From CAZSMK01 sp964608095 (lineage in GTDB: Bacteria > Sumerlaeota > Sumerlaeia > MWCT01 > JAGHBZ01), in contig CAZSMK010000101.1 in NCBI GenBank assembly GCA_964608095.1, forward strand, positions 1 to 64,000: a stretch of 64,000 nucleotides of DNA. Direction: 5' to 3'. Positions 35,359 through 43,161 of this stretch are shown here, piece by piece. A model generated the notes under the pieces. That model was given only the letters and a program-made list of their open reading frames with translations. It was not told the origin of the DNA and did no database searches. Made by a program: the position numbers and the translations under genes. How positions within the stretch are numbered: position 1 is the first letter of the stretch; each line of letters opens with the position of its first letter.

Positions 35359-36072
35359 TTATACAGTTATAGTCATACCGACCTTGAGGGGGAGAAAATC
35401 ATCTTTGTATTCTGCCCTAAAAATCTTCTCGGTCTTTTTACCTGAACAGTGAGTGGGTCCGGCTTTTTTCACTCCGGAGCGTCTGAACTCTTCGACAATT
35501 CCTTTAATCGTTTTCTTATCCGTGTTTAATAAATGAAACCCGCCAAAAACCATATACAATGGCTTTTCAGGAAGCTCCTCCTTCACGCGTTCCATAATTT
35601 TGAGGATTCCTGGGTGAGAACAACCAGTGATTACGGTAACTCCATTCTCTGTCTCTACTATTAATGACTGCTCCGCCAAGTATTTGCCTTTATATTCGCC
35701 TGCTATCTCTCCGGTAGAATAAATGGCGTCGTCAATTTTCGTCAATCCATCCACCTCTACCACCGTTGCCTTTGATTGTTTGACCTTGTCCTTGAATTCC
35801 TCATAGAAGTTGGGACAGACGAATACTTTCAGCCCTTCTTTCTTTTTCAAAATTTCCCATAAACCACCTGTATGGTCCCAGTGATCGTGAGAAATGACCA
35901 CTGCTTCGAGCCTGTCGAAATCCACATTCATAGCCGACATGTTGGCAAGAAGGGATTCGGGCTTTTCGCCGGTATCGAACAAAATCCGGTCGTCTACCAA
36001 GCAGGAAAATCCCCATCCGGTTGAAAACTCCTTACTCACGCGCTTACTATCATACAGTATCTTTACCTCCAT
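35359..36072 (-). CDS. Metallo-beta-lactamase fold hydrolase
   Basis: The 237-residue protein shows HDHWDHTGG, the zinc-site signature, in the context AVVISHDHWDHTG, then TGCSHPG and GGFHL further on, which is the pattern of the beta-ribofuranosylaminobenzene 5'-phosphate synthase/MBL family found in methanogen and Fe-S operons. It starts 24 bp after the stop of the longer ATPase gene and ends about 120 bp before the shorter one. A redox or metal-related hydrolase is likely; the exact substrate is unknown. Confidence 0.75.
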   Translation of the reverse strand: MEVKILYDSKRVSKEFSTGWGFSCLVDDRILFDTGEKPESLLANMSAMNVDFDRLEAVVISHDHWDHTGGLWEILKKKEGLKVFVCPNFYEEFKDKVKQSKATVVEVDGLTKIDDAIYSTGEIAGEYKGKYLAEQSLIVETENGVTVITGCSHPGILKIMERVKEELPEKPLYMVFGGFHLLNTDKKTIKGIVEEFRRSGVKKAGPTHCSGKKTEKIFRAEYKDDFLPLKVGMTITV

Positions 36073-36095
36073 TTGTACTCACCGCCTTTCTGGTA

Positions 36096-37064
36096 TCATT
36101 TATTGTGAGGCGCTCCGTGGCTGTCAGCGCTATATCCTTTTATCGCCTCGAATAACTCCTTGAACTTCTTCCTGTACTCTGGTTTTTCCTCTATAATATG
36201 GTCGCCCCTTGAATAGATACGGGCAATTTCTTGATCAAAGGGAATATGCATCAGGATTGGAATATTATTGGCTTCACAATATTGTTCGACTTTTGTATCA
36301 CCAAGATCCGCCCTGTTTATTACTACCCCGAACGGAATGCTCAACTTCTTTAATACCTCTACTGCCAGGATAAGGTCATTTAAGCCGAACGGTGTAGGCT
36401 CGGTGACTAAAATGCAGAAATCGCTCCCCTTGACTGACTCGATAACAGGACATGAGGTTCCAGGCGGGGCATCAATTATGACGGTCCCATCAGGATTGAT
36501 ATAGTCTTTGACCGCTCTGATTACGGGAGTAGCCATCGCCTCACCGATATGTAATTGTCCATGAACAAAGGTCAGGGTGTGTGATTGATGAGATGAAGCG
36601 GAGTTCAAATCACGCGTGCCGACTTCTATGGTGCCTATTACGTTCCCTTTCTCACTAATAGCCTTCTCCGGGCAAAGCAGGGTGCAGGCGCCACATCCAT
36701 GACAAAGTTCGGGGAAAATAAGCACCTTATTGGCGCGTGATTGTTCTGTACCCTGCCCCAATGTTTCCTGTTGGGCGGATATCTCCTGCTTGGCAGGAGA
36801 AGCCCCCTTAATAACCACAATTGCATTATACGCACATACCTCTGCACATATACCGCAGTAGGTGCATTTAGATTCATCGACAAGGGGAACAGGGATAGAA
36901 ACGGGCAGTGTTTGTTCAATCTCTGGTTTCAAGAAAATAAACGCATTGGGTTCTTCAACGTCGCAATCCAAAAAGGTCACATCGCAGTCAATGGATAACG
37001 CCAGATTGGTTGCTATCGTAGTCTTCCCTGTTCCACCTTTACCGCTGGCTACTGAAATAATCAT
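36096..37064 (-). CDS. Fe-S MinD/ParA-like ATPase (first copy)
   Basis: Second ATPase of the cluster, about 323 residues. It has Walker A ASGKGGTGKTT, an inserted ferredoxin with Cys sets CTYCGICAEVC and CHGCGACTLLCP, and the Walker B region DAPPGTSCP. The ATG at 37064 directly precedes the P-loop as usual; an earlier ATG at 37118 would overlap the gene before it. A 37-residue spacer rich in Gln and Ala (ASPAKQEISAQQETLGQG) sits between the two Fe-S motifs, longer than in the partner ATPase. The pair probably works as homologous Fe-S cluster carriers or a heteromer. Confidence 0.85.
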   Translation of the reverse strand: MIISVASGKGGTGKTTIATNLALSIDCDVTFLDCDVEEPNAFIFLKPEIEQTLPVSIPVPLVDESKCTYCGICAEVCAYNAIVVIKGASPAKQEISAQQETLGQGTEQSRANKVLIFPELCHGCGACTLLCPEKAISEKGNVIGTIEVGTRDLNSASSHQSHTLTFVHGQLHIGEAMATPVIRAVKDYINPDGTVIIDAPPGTSCPVIESVKGSDFCILVTEPTPFGLNDLILAVEVLKKLSIPFGVVINRADLGDTKVEQYCEANNIPILMHIPFDQEIARIYSRGDHIIEEKPEYRKKFKELFEAIKGYSADSHGAPHNK

Positions 37065-37090
37065 AATTGAAAATAGGTACCTTCTGGTTG

Positions 37091-37315
37091 TTAGCTGCGT
37101 ATCATTGCCGCCCCGCATTTAGGGCACTTCATGGCATAACACGGAACACCTGTCTGGTGAGGGACTCGTGCACCACAGCCGGGACATACACATTCTCCGG
37201 TAGGTCCTGCGCCGGGTTGGTTGCCACGCATTCGTCCTCTGCCACCCCCTCGACCTTGACCTCTACCTGTTCCCGGTCCCTTTCCCATTGGTCCTGTTCC
37301 ATCGCCTTGTGGCAT
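37091..37315 (-). CDS. Small Gly/Arg-rich zinc-ribbon-like protein
   Basis: About 74 residues. The first half is a glycine- and arginine-rich stretch of the MPQGDGTGPMG type seen beside DUF5320 and Fe-S ATPase genes. The end holds paired cysteines CVCPGCGARV and CYAMKCPKCGA, a probable metal site. GGAGGTG just before the ATG at 37315 fixes the start; an in-frame ATG at 37330 is less likely. The function is unknown; the conserved genomic context suggests a scaffold for Fe or Mo cluster assembly. Confidence 0.7.
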   Translation of the reverse strand: MPQGDGTGPMGKGPGTGRGQGRGGGRGRMRGNQPGAGPTGECVCPGCGARVPHQTGVPCYAMKCPKCGAAMIRS

Positions 37316-37450
37316 CTTTAACACCTCCATAATGTGATATCAACCTAATGAACGCATACTCAGTATTGTTCTCTCATAAAAAAACCTGGTCCTTTATACT
37401 CAAACAAATCGTCTATAACGAAGCATACCATGTCGTTGTGCATATAGATT

Positions 37451-37696
37451 TTAATCTCTTCTACATACACCATTTTGAGAGCAAGGAGGACTATCGCAAC
37501 GTTCGTTCCTTCCACAGCATGTTGTGCCTGTTGCAGAAGCGCCCTCGATTTTTACCATAGCCGGAGTTGAGAACACTTTTTTGAGATTCGTTCCGCCGCA
37601 TGCTGAACATACCGGAATGGAGTGCTCCTCATGTCCATGGTGAAAAATTTCTGTGATCCTCCCACATGTCTCACATTTATATTCATAAATAGGCAT
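37451..37696 (-). CDS. FmdB-family zinc ribbon protein
   Basis: About 81 residues. The FmdB/CxxC zinc ribbon is clear: MPIYEYKCETCGR at the start and CSACGG later, then a second Cys-rich tail (TTCCGRNERCDSPPC). The start at 37696 follows AGGAGGAAAAGG. FmdB-like proteins are putative regulators or accessory proteins in amide, formylmethanofuran or Fe-S systems. Two further CXXC-like groups make a metal-binding role likely. Confidence 0.8.
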   Translation of the reverse strand: MPIYEYKCETCGRITEIFHHGHEEHSIPVCSACGGTNLKKVFSTPAMVKIEGASATGTTCCGRNERCDSPPCSQNGVCRRD

Positions 37697-37713
37697 CAGT
37701 CCTTTTCCTCCTG

Positions 37714-38223
37714 CTATGAACTCAACGACATTGCTCCGGTGGGGCAACGCCGTTCACAAATGTTACATCCGATACATAATTCTTCATCTACTTCGGCTAT
37801 AGAATTAACCTCTATCGCACCACGAGGGCAAACATCAGCGCAAATACCACATCCGATACATTTCGTTTCGTTAACTATCGCAGTGGGACGTGCCCTTTCC
37901 ATGATTTCTTTATTTTGCGGACTGGTTAATTCTTCTATTCGTTTATTCAATATTGCTAATTGTTGTTGTAGATCTCGCGATTGTTTTTTTAGCCACTTCA
38001 GCTCATCTTCAGCCGAACCATTCGTTCCAGCAAAAGTTTCTTCATCTTCAATTTGCAAGGGATGCATCGGTGTGTGATGTATGAATTCCCGCCACCCCAT
38101 ACGTAACCCCCTTGCAAAAACGTTGTCTTCCTTTCCACCCAACCGCCAGCCTTGTTGTCTCCCTCTGCCGGCTCCATTTTTATGTTGAAATGCTCCTCTT
38201 CCTTTTCCTCTGCCATCGTGCAT
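37714..38223 (-). CDS. Ferredoxin with basic N-terminus and coiled-coil segment
   Basis: The C-terminal 60 residues are a 2x4Fe-4S ferredoxin (CIGCGICADVCPRGA and CIGCNICERRCPTGA). Before it lie a Gly/Arg-rich N-terminal tail and a short coiled coil (ELKWLKKQSRDLQQQLA). The GGGGAG site before the ATG at 38223 fits. Such fusions of a DUF5320-like stretch with a ferredoxin occur in the Fe-S ATPase clusters and may bring electrons to the ATPases. The gene ends 18 bp before the zinc-ribbon start. Confidence 0.82.
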   Translation of the reverse strand: MHDGRGKGRGAFQHKNGAGRGRQQGWRLGGKEDNVFARGLRMGWREFIHHTPMHPLQIEDEETFAGTNGSAEDELKWLKKQSRDLQQQLAILNKRIEELTSPQNKEIMERARPTAIVNETKCIGCGICADVCPRGAIEVNSIAEVDEELCIGCNICERRCPTGAMSLSS

Positions 38224-38445
38224 AGAGCGGTCTCCCCTTTTTATATTATTTTTCCCCTTTCATTATAAGTGTTTGTTAACACTCACCTTCTTACATTCAA
38301 ATTTCAGCATAAAATAGTACGCTTTTCCTGCGAGATAGATCGTTACATCTCCTTGCAAATCAAAATGATCCGATGCAATGGACGCTATTCATTGAGAGTG
38401 CTATTCTCAAGATTGTTCACCCTTCCGGATTGTACCATAAATGAA

Positions 38446-38477
38446 GGAGGGGATGTATCTCCTCTAACCTCCCCTCC
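38446..38477. terminator. Stem-loop after the DUF5320 gene
   Basis: GGAGGGG at 38446-38452 pairs with CCCCTCC at 38471-38477 across an 18-base loop, just after the end of the leftward DUF5320 gene. A T tract is missing in that direction, so the hairpin may be a weak terminator or processing site before the ferredoxin gene. Confidence 0.35.
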
Positions 38478-38490
38478 CTTTTCAGGTGTT

Positions 38491-38895
38491 TTACTTTTCT
38501 TTTTCGGTCTCTGCTTTTGCCTCTAATTCAGATATACGTTTATTTATGGCCTTCATCGCTTCTTCGAGTTCTTTAGCTTGCGCTTTTAGCATCTCGGACT
38601 CTTGTTGGGGCGCCATCTCCTGCCCGTAGGGATACCCCCCGGATGCGCCCGTATAGTAAGGATCACCGTAAGGATTCCCGTAATAAGGATATGGGCTGTA
38701 GGGGACTGCCGGAGCATACCCTCGCCAGCCTCGACCACGGCTCCACCAGCCGCCTCCTCTACCCCATCCGCGCCCCCAGCCTCTTCCCCAACCGGGATTG
38801 GCATACCCGGGCACGGTGGAGCCGGCGCAATATCCAGCGCCTCGACCTGTCATGGGTCCTCCACCCCACGGTCCTGTTCTATCTCCTCCTGGCAT
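38491..38895 (-). CDS. DUF5320 family protein
   Basis: The start MPGGDRTGPWGGGPMTGRGAG is the family signature. A very glycine-, arginine-, tyrosine- and tryptophan-rich middle (GWGRGWGRGWGRGGGWW) follows, and a coiled coil of about 35 residues (LKAQAKELEEAMKAINK) ends it. AAAGGAGGTGG before the ATG is a strong site. DUF5320 proteins accompany Fe-S MinD-type ATPases in anaerobes and may bind metal or clusters; the biochemical role is unknown. Confidence 0.85.
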   Translation of the reverse strand: MPGGDRTGPWGGGPMTGRGAGYCAGSTVPGYANPGWGRGWGRGWGRGGGWWSRGRGWRGYAPAVPYSPYPYYGNPYGDPYYTGASGGYPYGQEMAPQQESEMLKAQAKELEEAMKAINKRISELEAKAETEKEK

Positions 38896-38979
38896 GTTTA
38901 GCCACCTCCTTTTAATAATTCACCGCTTGAGCCGATAAGACAGCCCACTCACATTGCTACGTATAAATCATGTGTTCAG

Positions 38980-39474
38980 TTATAAAGCCGCCTTTTTGTC
39001 TGAACGTTTTTCTTCCTTTTCAAGATCATTCTGACATTTTTCGCATAATCCAAAAAATGAAATCTGGTGGCTTTCTATTTTAAAATTATATTTGTTGGAA
39101 AGAATCTTCTCCAATTCGCGGGAAATCCGCGTCTCCTCTTTAATGAGTTCGCTATAATCAATTATCCTGCCGCAATTGGTACAGACCAGATGGTGATGGT
39201 GCCTCTTTACGTCAGGACCGCTGGCTAATTCGTATCTCGAACGACCGTCTCCAAACGCAAATTTCACAACGATTCCCATGCGGTACAGTAACTCAAGGGT
39301 ACGATATACAGTAGTCAATCCGATTGTAGAGTATTTCTTATGCACAGCCCAGTAAACATCTTCAGCGCTCAGGTGTTTCGATGTCTTACTGAGTACCTCG
39401 AAAATGGCCTTCCTGGGCATTGTTAATCGGTATCCCTGCCCCTTGAATTGTCTATGCCACCAGGATTCTTGCAT
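38980..39474 (-). CDS. Fur family transcriptional repressor
   Basis: The protein of 164 residues has a winged-helix DNA-binding half (QGYRLTMPRKAIFEVLSKTS, LTTVYRTLELLYRMGIV) and a metal-binding half: the His cluster VKRHHHHLVCTNCGRI and the final CEKCQNDL, so both zinc/iron sites are present. Its own promoter region carries a near-consensus Fur box, so it likely represses itself when iron is abundant. The five genes after it on the same strand include three Fe-S proteins, so iron control of the whole cluster is plausible. Confidence 0.9.
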   Translation of the reverse strand: MQESWWHRQFKGQGYRLTMPRKAIFEVLSKTSKHLSAEDVYWAVHKKYSTIGLTTVYRTLELLYRMGIVVKFAFGDGRSRYELASGPDVKRHHHHLVCTNCGRIIDYSELIKEETRISRELEKILSNKYNFKIESHQISFFGLCEKCQNDLEKEEKRSDKKAAL

Positions 39475-39502
39475 AAGTGATACGCTTGCCTTTTGCCTTA
39501 TT

Positions 39503-39551
39503 GAAAATGATTTTCATTATCATTTTATACCCCCCTCACCGCAACTGTCAA
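39503..39551 (-). promoter_or_regulatory. fur promoter with overlapping Fur box
   Basis: On the minus strand TTGACA (plus 39546-39551) is followed after 16 bp by TATAAA (39524-39529). Immediately downstream, around the start of transcription, lies GAAAATGATTTTCATTATC (39503-39521), which matches 16 of 19 bases of the Fur box GATAATGATAATCATTATC. The layout is the classic repressor-over-start arrangement, 29 bp before the ATG. Confidence 0.75.
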
Positions 39552-39991
39552 GACCATTTTGCCCCTTGAACGCAAAATCACTTTACTATCATACGACATA
39601 CGTAACACTCCTGCTTTTGTTACAGTACTGAAGAAAATTATGGCAAAACGACTTTTATTGCATAATGTTGGATTTATAAATGCATGGAGCGTATCGCAAA
39701 ATAGGTGCATCTCAGTCTCTCCGATACAGAGAGCTTTGAATAGGTACGATTTTCGAATTCCTCGCAATAATATCTCATCGGTCGTCGTCAATGCATATCT
39801 TCATAACCGGGAAACTGATATGCTAACCGAAACTCAATCGTCGTGCCTTTTCTTCACACGAGACGACTTAAAAAGATATGGGATGTCTTTATCTCTTTCT
39901 CACACCAGTTCAAGAGTTGTGATGAGCCATAAAAACTATTGGGATTCATTATTGTTATGGTATAATAGCAACGTGATCTTTTAGATGTTGA
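39552..39991 (+). other. Gap before arfB
   Basis: About 440 bp between divergent genes. A plus-strand frame at 39,640-39,984 (MAKRLLLHNVGF...) has an ATG but no good ribosome site, biased or known sequence; I do not call it. No repeats or RNA structures stand out. Confidence 0.35.
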
Positions 39992-40429
39992 ATGGATAAA
40001 TATATGATCGAGATTACGAATAATATCGAGATTCCGGAATCGGAAATAGAATTCAAGGCATCGCGGAGCGGAGGACCCGGCGGACAAAACGTTAATAAGG
40101 TGAATACACGTGTGATGCTGAGATTCGATATTGCGGGCTCGCCCAGCCTAACTGAGGCACAGAAAAAACGTATAATGAAACGGCTTTCAACGCGTATAAG
40201 CAAAAATGGAGTGCTCCGGGTCGTTTCCCAACAACACAGAAGCCAAGAACAAAACCGACAGGCAGCGCTGGAAAAATTCGCTGTCCTTGTGCGGGCGGCT
40301 TTACAGAGAAAAAAGACGCGGAAACGAACATACATACCGGAATCGGCAAAGGAGAAAAGGCTTCAGGAGAAAAAGAGCCGCGGCAGGCTCAAGAAGTTGC
40401 GGTCAAAAGAGAACCTTGCTGACTATTAA
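39992..40429 (+). CDS. Peptidyl-tRNA hydrolase ArfB (YaeJ)
   Basis: ArfB rescues stalled ribosomes by hydrolysing peptidyl-tRNA without a stop codon. The catalytic GGQ is in RSGGPGGQNVNKVNTRVML, followed by a basic C-terminal tail (RKKTRKRTYIPESAKEKRLQ) that binds the empty mRNA channel. The length of 145 residues is normal. A second in-frame ATG (residue 5) exists; the start at 39992 is chosen for length. It is monocistronic and convergent with panC. Confidence 0.9.
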   Translation: MDKYMIEITNNIEIPESEIEFKASRSGGPGGQNVNKVNTRVMLRFDIAGSPSLTEAQKKRIMKRLSTRISKNGVLRVVSQQHRSQEQNRQAALEKFAVLVRAALQRKKTRKRTYIPESAKEKRLQEKKSRGRLKKLRSKENLADY

Positions 40430-40444
40430 GTCAAAACTGGCTTC

Positions 40445-41287
40445 TTATAAACGGATATTGTCGATAAGGCGGGCAGGTCCTACGAATACGGCAAGCGCTA
40501 TGAGAGTATTCCCGGTCTGGACTTTTTCGAGGGGTTCCAGTTCGTCGATTGATACCGCTTCGATATAATCGATTCTCGTTTCAGGTTTTTCTTCAATCAT
40601 GCGTTTCATTGTTTCAACGAGTATAGCGACGTCCTTTTCGCCTTCCTTCACCATGGTTTGTGCACGAGTGAGCGCTTGATGCAAAATCGTTGCAGCGGTG
40701 CGTTGTTCCTTTGAGAGATATTGATTTCTTGAACTCATAGCAAGCCCGTCAGGCTCGCGCACAGTCTCCACACCTACCATGGTAATGTCCAGATTGAAGT
40801 CCTTGACCATTCGTCTGAGGATAATGAACTGCTGGGCATCCTTCCAGCCGAACACTGCGACATCGGGCTGAATGATGTTGAAGAGTTTCAATACCACGGT
40901 ACACACGCCGCGGAAATGAGATGGTCGCGACCTTCCACAAAGCATCTTGTCCCAATCCACCACTTCGACATAGGTTCTGTAGCCCGGGGGATACATAGCC
41001 TCCTCTGTGGGATAAAAAATTGCGTCAACACCCACCTTTTCAGCAAGTCGCTCGTCGCGTTCGATATTACGAGGGTAGCGCTCGAAATCCTCTCCGGGCC
41101 CGAATTGTGTCGGGTTGACAAATATACTTATCACCAACCTTTTGCCCAGCGCCTTGCCTTCTTTCATGAGCCTGAGATGACCGTCGTGAAGATACCCCAT
41201 GGTGGGAACCAACACCAGCGTCTCGCCCGCGCTTTTGTACCCTTTAACGAGCCTTTTCATTTCCGCTATGTCATGAACGATCTTCAT
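40445..41287 (-). CDS. Pantothenate synthetase
   Basis: PanC joins pantoate and beta-alanine with ATP. The HIGH-like loop is VPTMGYLHDGHLRLM; other family blocks are SIFVNPTQFGPGEDFERYP and FGWKDAQQFIILRRMV. The pantoate and ATP site KGLAMSSRN is present as DGLAMSSRNQYLS. Length of 280 residues is typical. PanB and PanD are not in the window, and the gene has no operon partner; the permease 66 bp before it on the same strand is not a known vitamin carrier. Confidence 0.93.
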   Translation of the reverse strand: MKIVHDIAEMKRLVKGYKSAGETLVLVPTMGYLHDGHLRLMKEGKALGKRLVISIFVNPTQFGPGEDFERYPRNIERDERLAEKVGVDAIFYPTEEAMYPPGYRTYVEVVDWDKMLCGRSRPSHFRGVCTVVLKLFNIIQPDVAVFGWKDAQQFIILRRMVKDFNLDITMVGVETVREPDGLAMSSRNQYLSKEQRTAATILHQALTRAQTMVKEGEKDVAILVETMKRMIEEKPETRIDYIEAVSIDELEPLEKVQTGNTLIALAVFVGPARLIDNIRL

Positions 41288-41353
41288 GGTCGAATGTTAA
41301 ATGTTCTGCCAAGATTAACGGAATATCAATACTGTATGACAGCCGTTTATATA

Positions 41354-43015
41354 TTAACCCGCAAAACCTTTGCTAAAAAGTGCAGCGGCGAGCCCAAGCC
41401 CGAAAAACACCATGACCCAGATAAAGGGGAGAAGTTTCCTCGTTATCTTTACCACATCCTCCTTGATGTAGCTCGCTATCCAGACGTTGTGGGTGTTGGT
41501 GGGATCGCACACGCCCTGGATAGCGCCGACGGACATAAAGATACCCATGATGAGGGCGCCGGATAACTGTCCGGTCGCCTGGAACAGACCGGCAATTCCC
41601 AGCCCCAGTCCCCAGATATTCAGCGGACCCCGATATAGGGCGAGTGGTGCACAAAGACCAAAACCTATAATATATCCCAGCGGAGAAGAGGGTATCACCT
41701 TCAATACGATAGGCGTAAGGTACGAGCGCACCTGTTCGTGTTGAACCGCCTGGAGTAACATGCCGATTCCGAACATCAGGAGCACCGCGGGCATCACACT
41801 TTCCGCGCCCTCTATTGCGGCACGTGTAAGCACCTTGATATTGTCACGTTTCTCCCATGTCGTAATAATGCAAAAGATCAAGCCGGCGAGAAAGGCGGGA
41901 ACAAAATCCCACGCCCCGATTCGTTCGTCCCAGAAATTGGCGAATGCGGTAAAATAGGCAATGAATGTGTCAAGCACCCCGATCTTACCCTGAACATACG
42001 AAAATAATGTAACGAAGTTTTTCATTTGAAAAACCAAGATTATGGGAACAATCGGCGTAAGGAGCGCGATTTTGGGTATCTTGTGGGAAGTACCGATCAC
42101 CTCGCCACCGTCGGTATAACGTCGAAACCGACGTCGCTTTCTCCTCATCAAGCTCAAGGTGATAAAGAACGCACCCGTAATAAGATATAACACGCACACG
42201 ACCAGGGCAAATGTCTGCACATTTTGCCTGTTGACTTTCAGCGCTGTTTCATACAGTACCCAGTTCCCCGGATTAAACGTGCCGCCAGCCGCCAACCCGA
42301 CTAAAAACACACCCGCAGCGACAAGGGGCGGGATTCCCAGAGACATCATTATGGGAAGGATAATTGTCCCAACCATAATGACGGCGCCCAATCCACCCAA
42401 CGTGGTAAAGAGAATAAAAGACACGAACATCATGATAACGGCGACAAGAACAGGATTGTCACCAGCCAGTTCCGCCGCGTATTTAATAAAGGTCTCCGCA
42501 ATCCCTTTGTTTTTCACCAGAATGGCGAGCATACCTCCGAACATCGCAACAGTATATGCAACATGGAGCTTCAATGCACCGTCATGGATTATATCGTTGA
42601 CAATCACTTTCAATTCAAGACAACCGATAATGTCGCCTAACGCCTGAAAGGAGAGGATATTAAGGATATAACGAATATTGATGCCGAATGCGACGAGAAA
42701 GGCGATAAGAGTTCCCATGATCGGAACAACCAGCGGAATCTCCTTCTTTGCATATATCAAAAAGAGGGTCGCCATGACGGCGCACGCAATACCGCTCCAT
42801 CTCAGAAGTGAAGATAATCCTTCCCATGTCATATACACTATGAGAGTCGAGAGCAGATCGCCGTAACGCACGATTCCGATAAGTGAAAAAACCAGCGCCA
42901 TAACAGGCAGGGCGATAAGGGCGGAAACCTTGCGAAGATACATAAGCACCATAACGACGAGGAACACCAGTATCATCAAGGCGCCGGGAAAATAAACCAT
43001 AAAGCCCGAATTCAT
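41354..43015 (-). CDS. Ion-transporter superfamily permease (CitMHS/GntP-like)
   Basis: The 553-residue protein has about 12-14 helices. Two related halves hold the family's hairpin-loop pattern: LGGLGAVIMVGTIILP with GGTFNPGNWVLYETA, and APLALYRGPLNIWGLG with VCDPTNTHNVWIASY. This resembles the ion transporter superfamily that moves citrate, gluconate or C4-dicarboxylates with Na+ or H+. The substrate cannot be read out. An AAGGAGG site precedes the ATG. It ends 66 bp before panC, so the two could share a transcript. Confidence 0.6.
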   Translation of the reverse strand: MNSGFMVYFPGALMILVFLVVMVLMYLRKVSALIALPVMALVFSLIGIVRYGDLLSTLIVYMTWEGLSSLLRWSGIACAVMATLFLIYAKKEIPLVVPIMGTLIAFLVAFGINIRYILNILSFQALGDIIGCLELKVIVNDIIHDGALKLHVAYTVAMFGGMLAILVKNKGIAETFIKYAAELAGDNPVLVAVIMMFVSFILFTTLGGLGAVIMVGTIILPIMMSLGIPPLVAAGVFLVGLAAGGTFNPGNWVLYETALKVNRQNVQTFALVVCVLYLITGAFFITLSLMRRKRRRFRRYTDGGEVIGTSHKIPKIALLTPIVPIILVFQMKNFVTLFSYVQGKIGVLDTFIAYFTAFANFWDERIGAWDFVPAFLAGLIFCIITTWEKRDNIKVLTRAAIEGAESVMPAVLLMFGIGMLLQAVQHEQVRSYLTPIVLKVIPSSPLGYIIGFGLCAPLALYRGPLNIWGLGLGIAGLFQATGQLSGALIMGIFMSVGAIQGVCDPTNTHNVWIASYIKEDVVKITRKLLPFIWVMVFFGLGLAAALFSKGFAG

Positions 43016-43161
43016 GTCAGCCTCCTTATTTTACAGGCACAAACCGCTATTGTTGAAACGTTTTAGCTAAAAAAAACTATTGTTGTTGTCTCAATCCATT
43101 TTGTCAACGTATTAGGAGCATAAGAAGCCCGCCTTTCTCTTAAGCGGTAATTCAGACAAGG

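Noticed and set aside
39640..39984. Plus-strand frame before arfB as a gene
   Set aside because: No ribosome site, no known sequence and no neighbour context.
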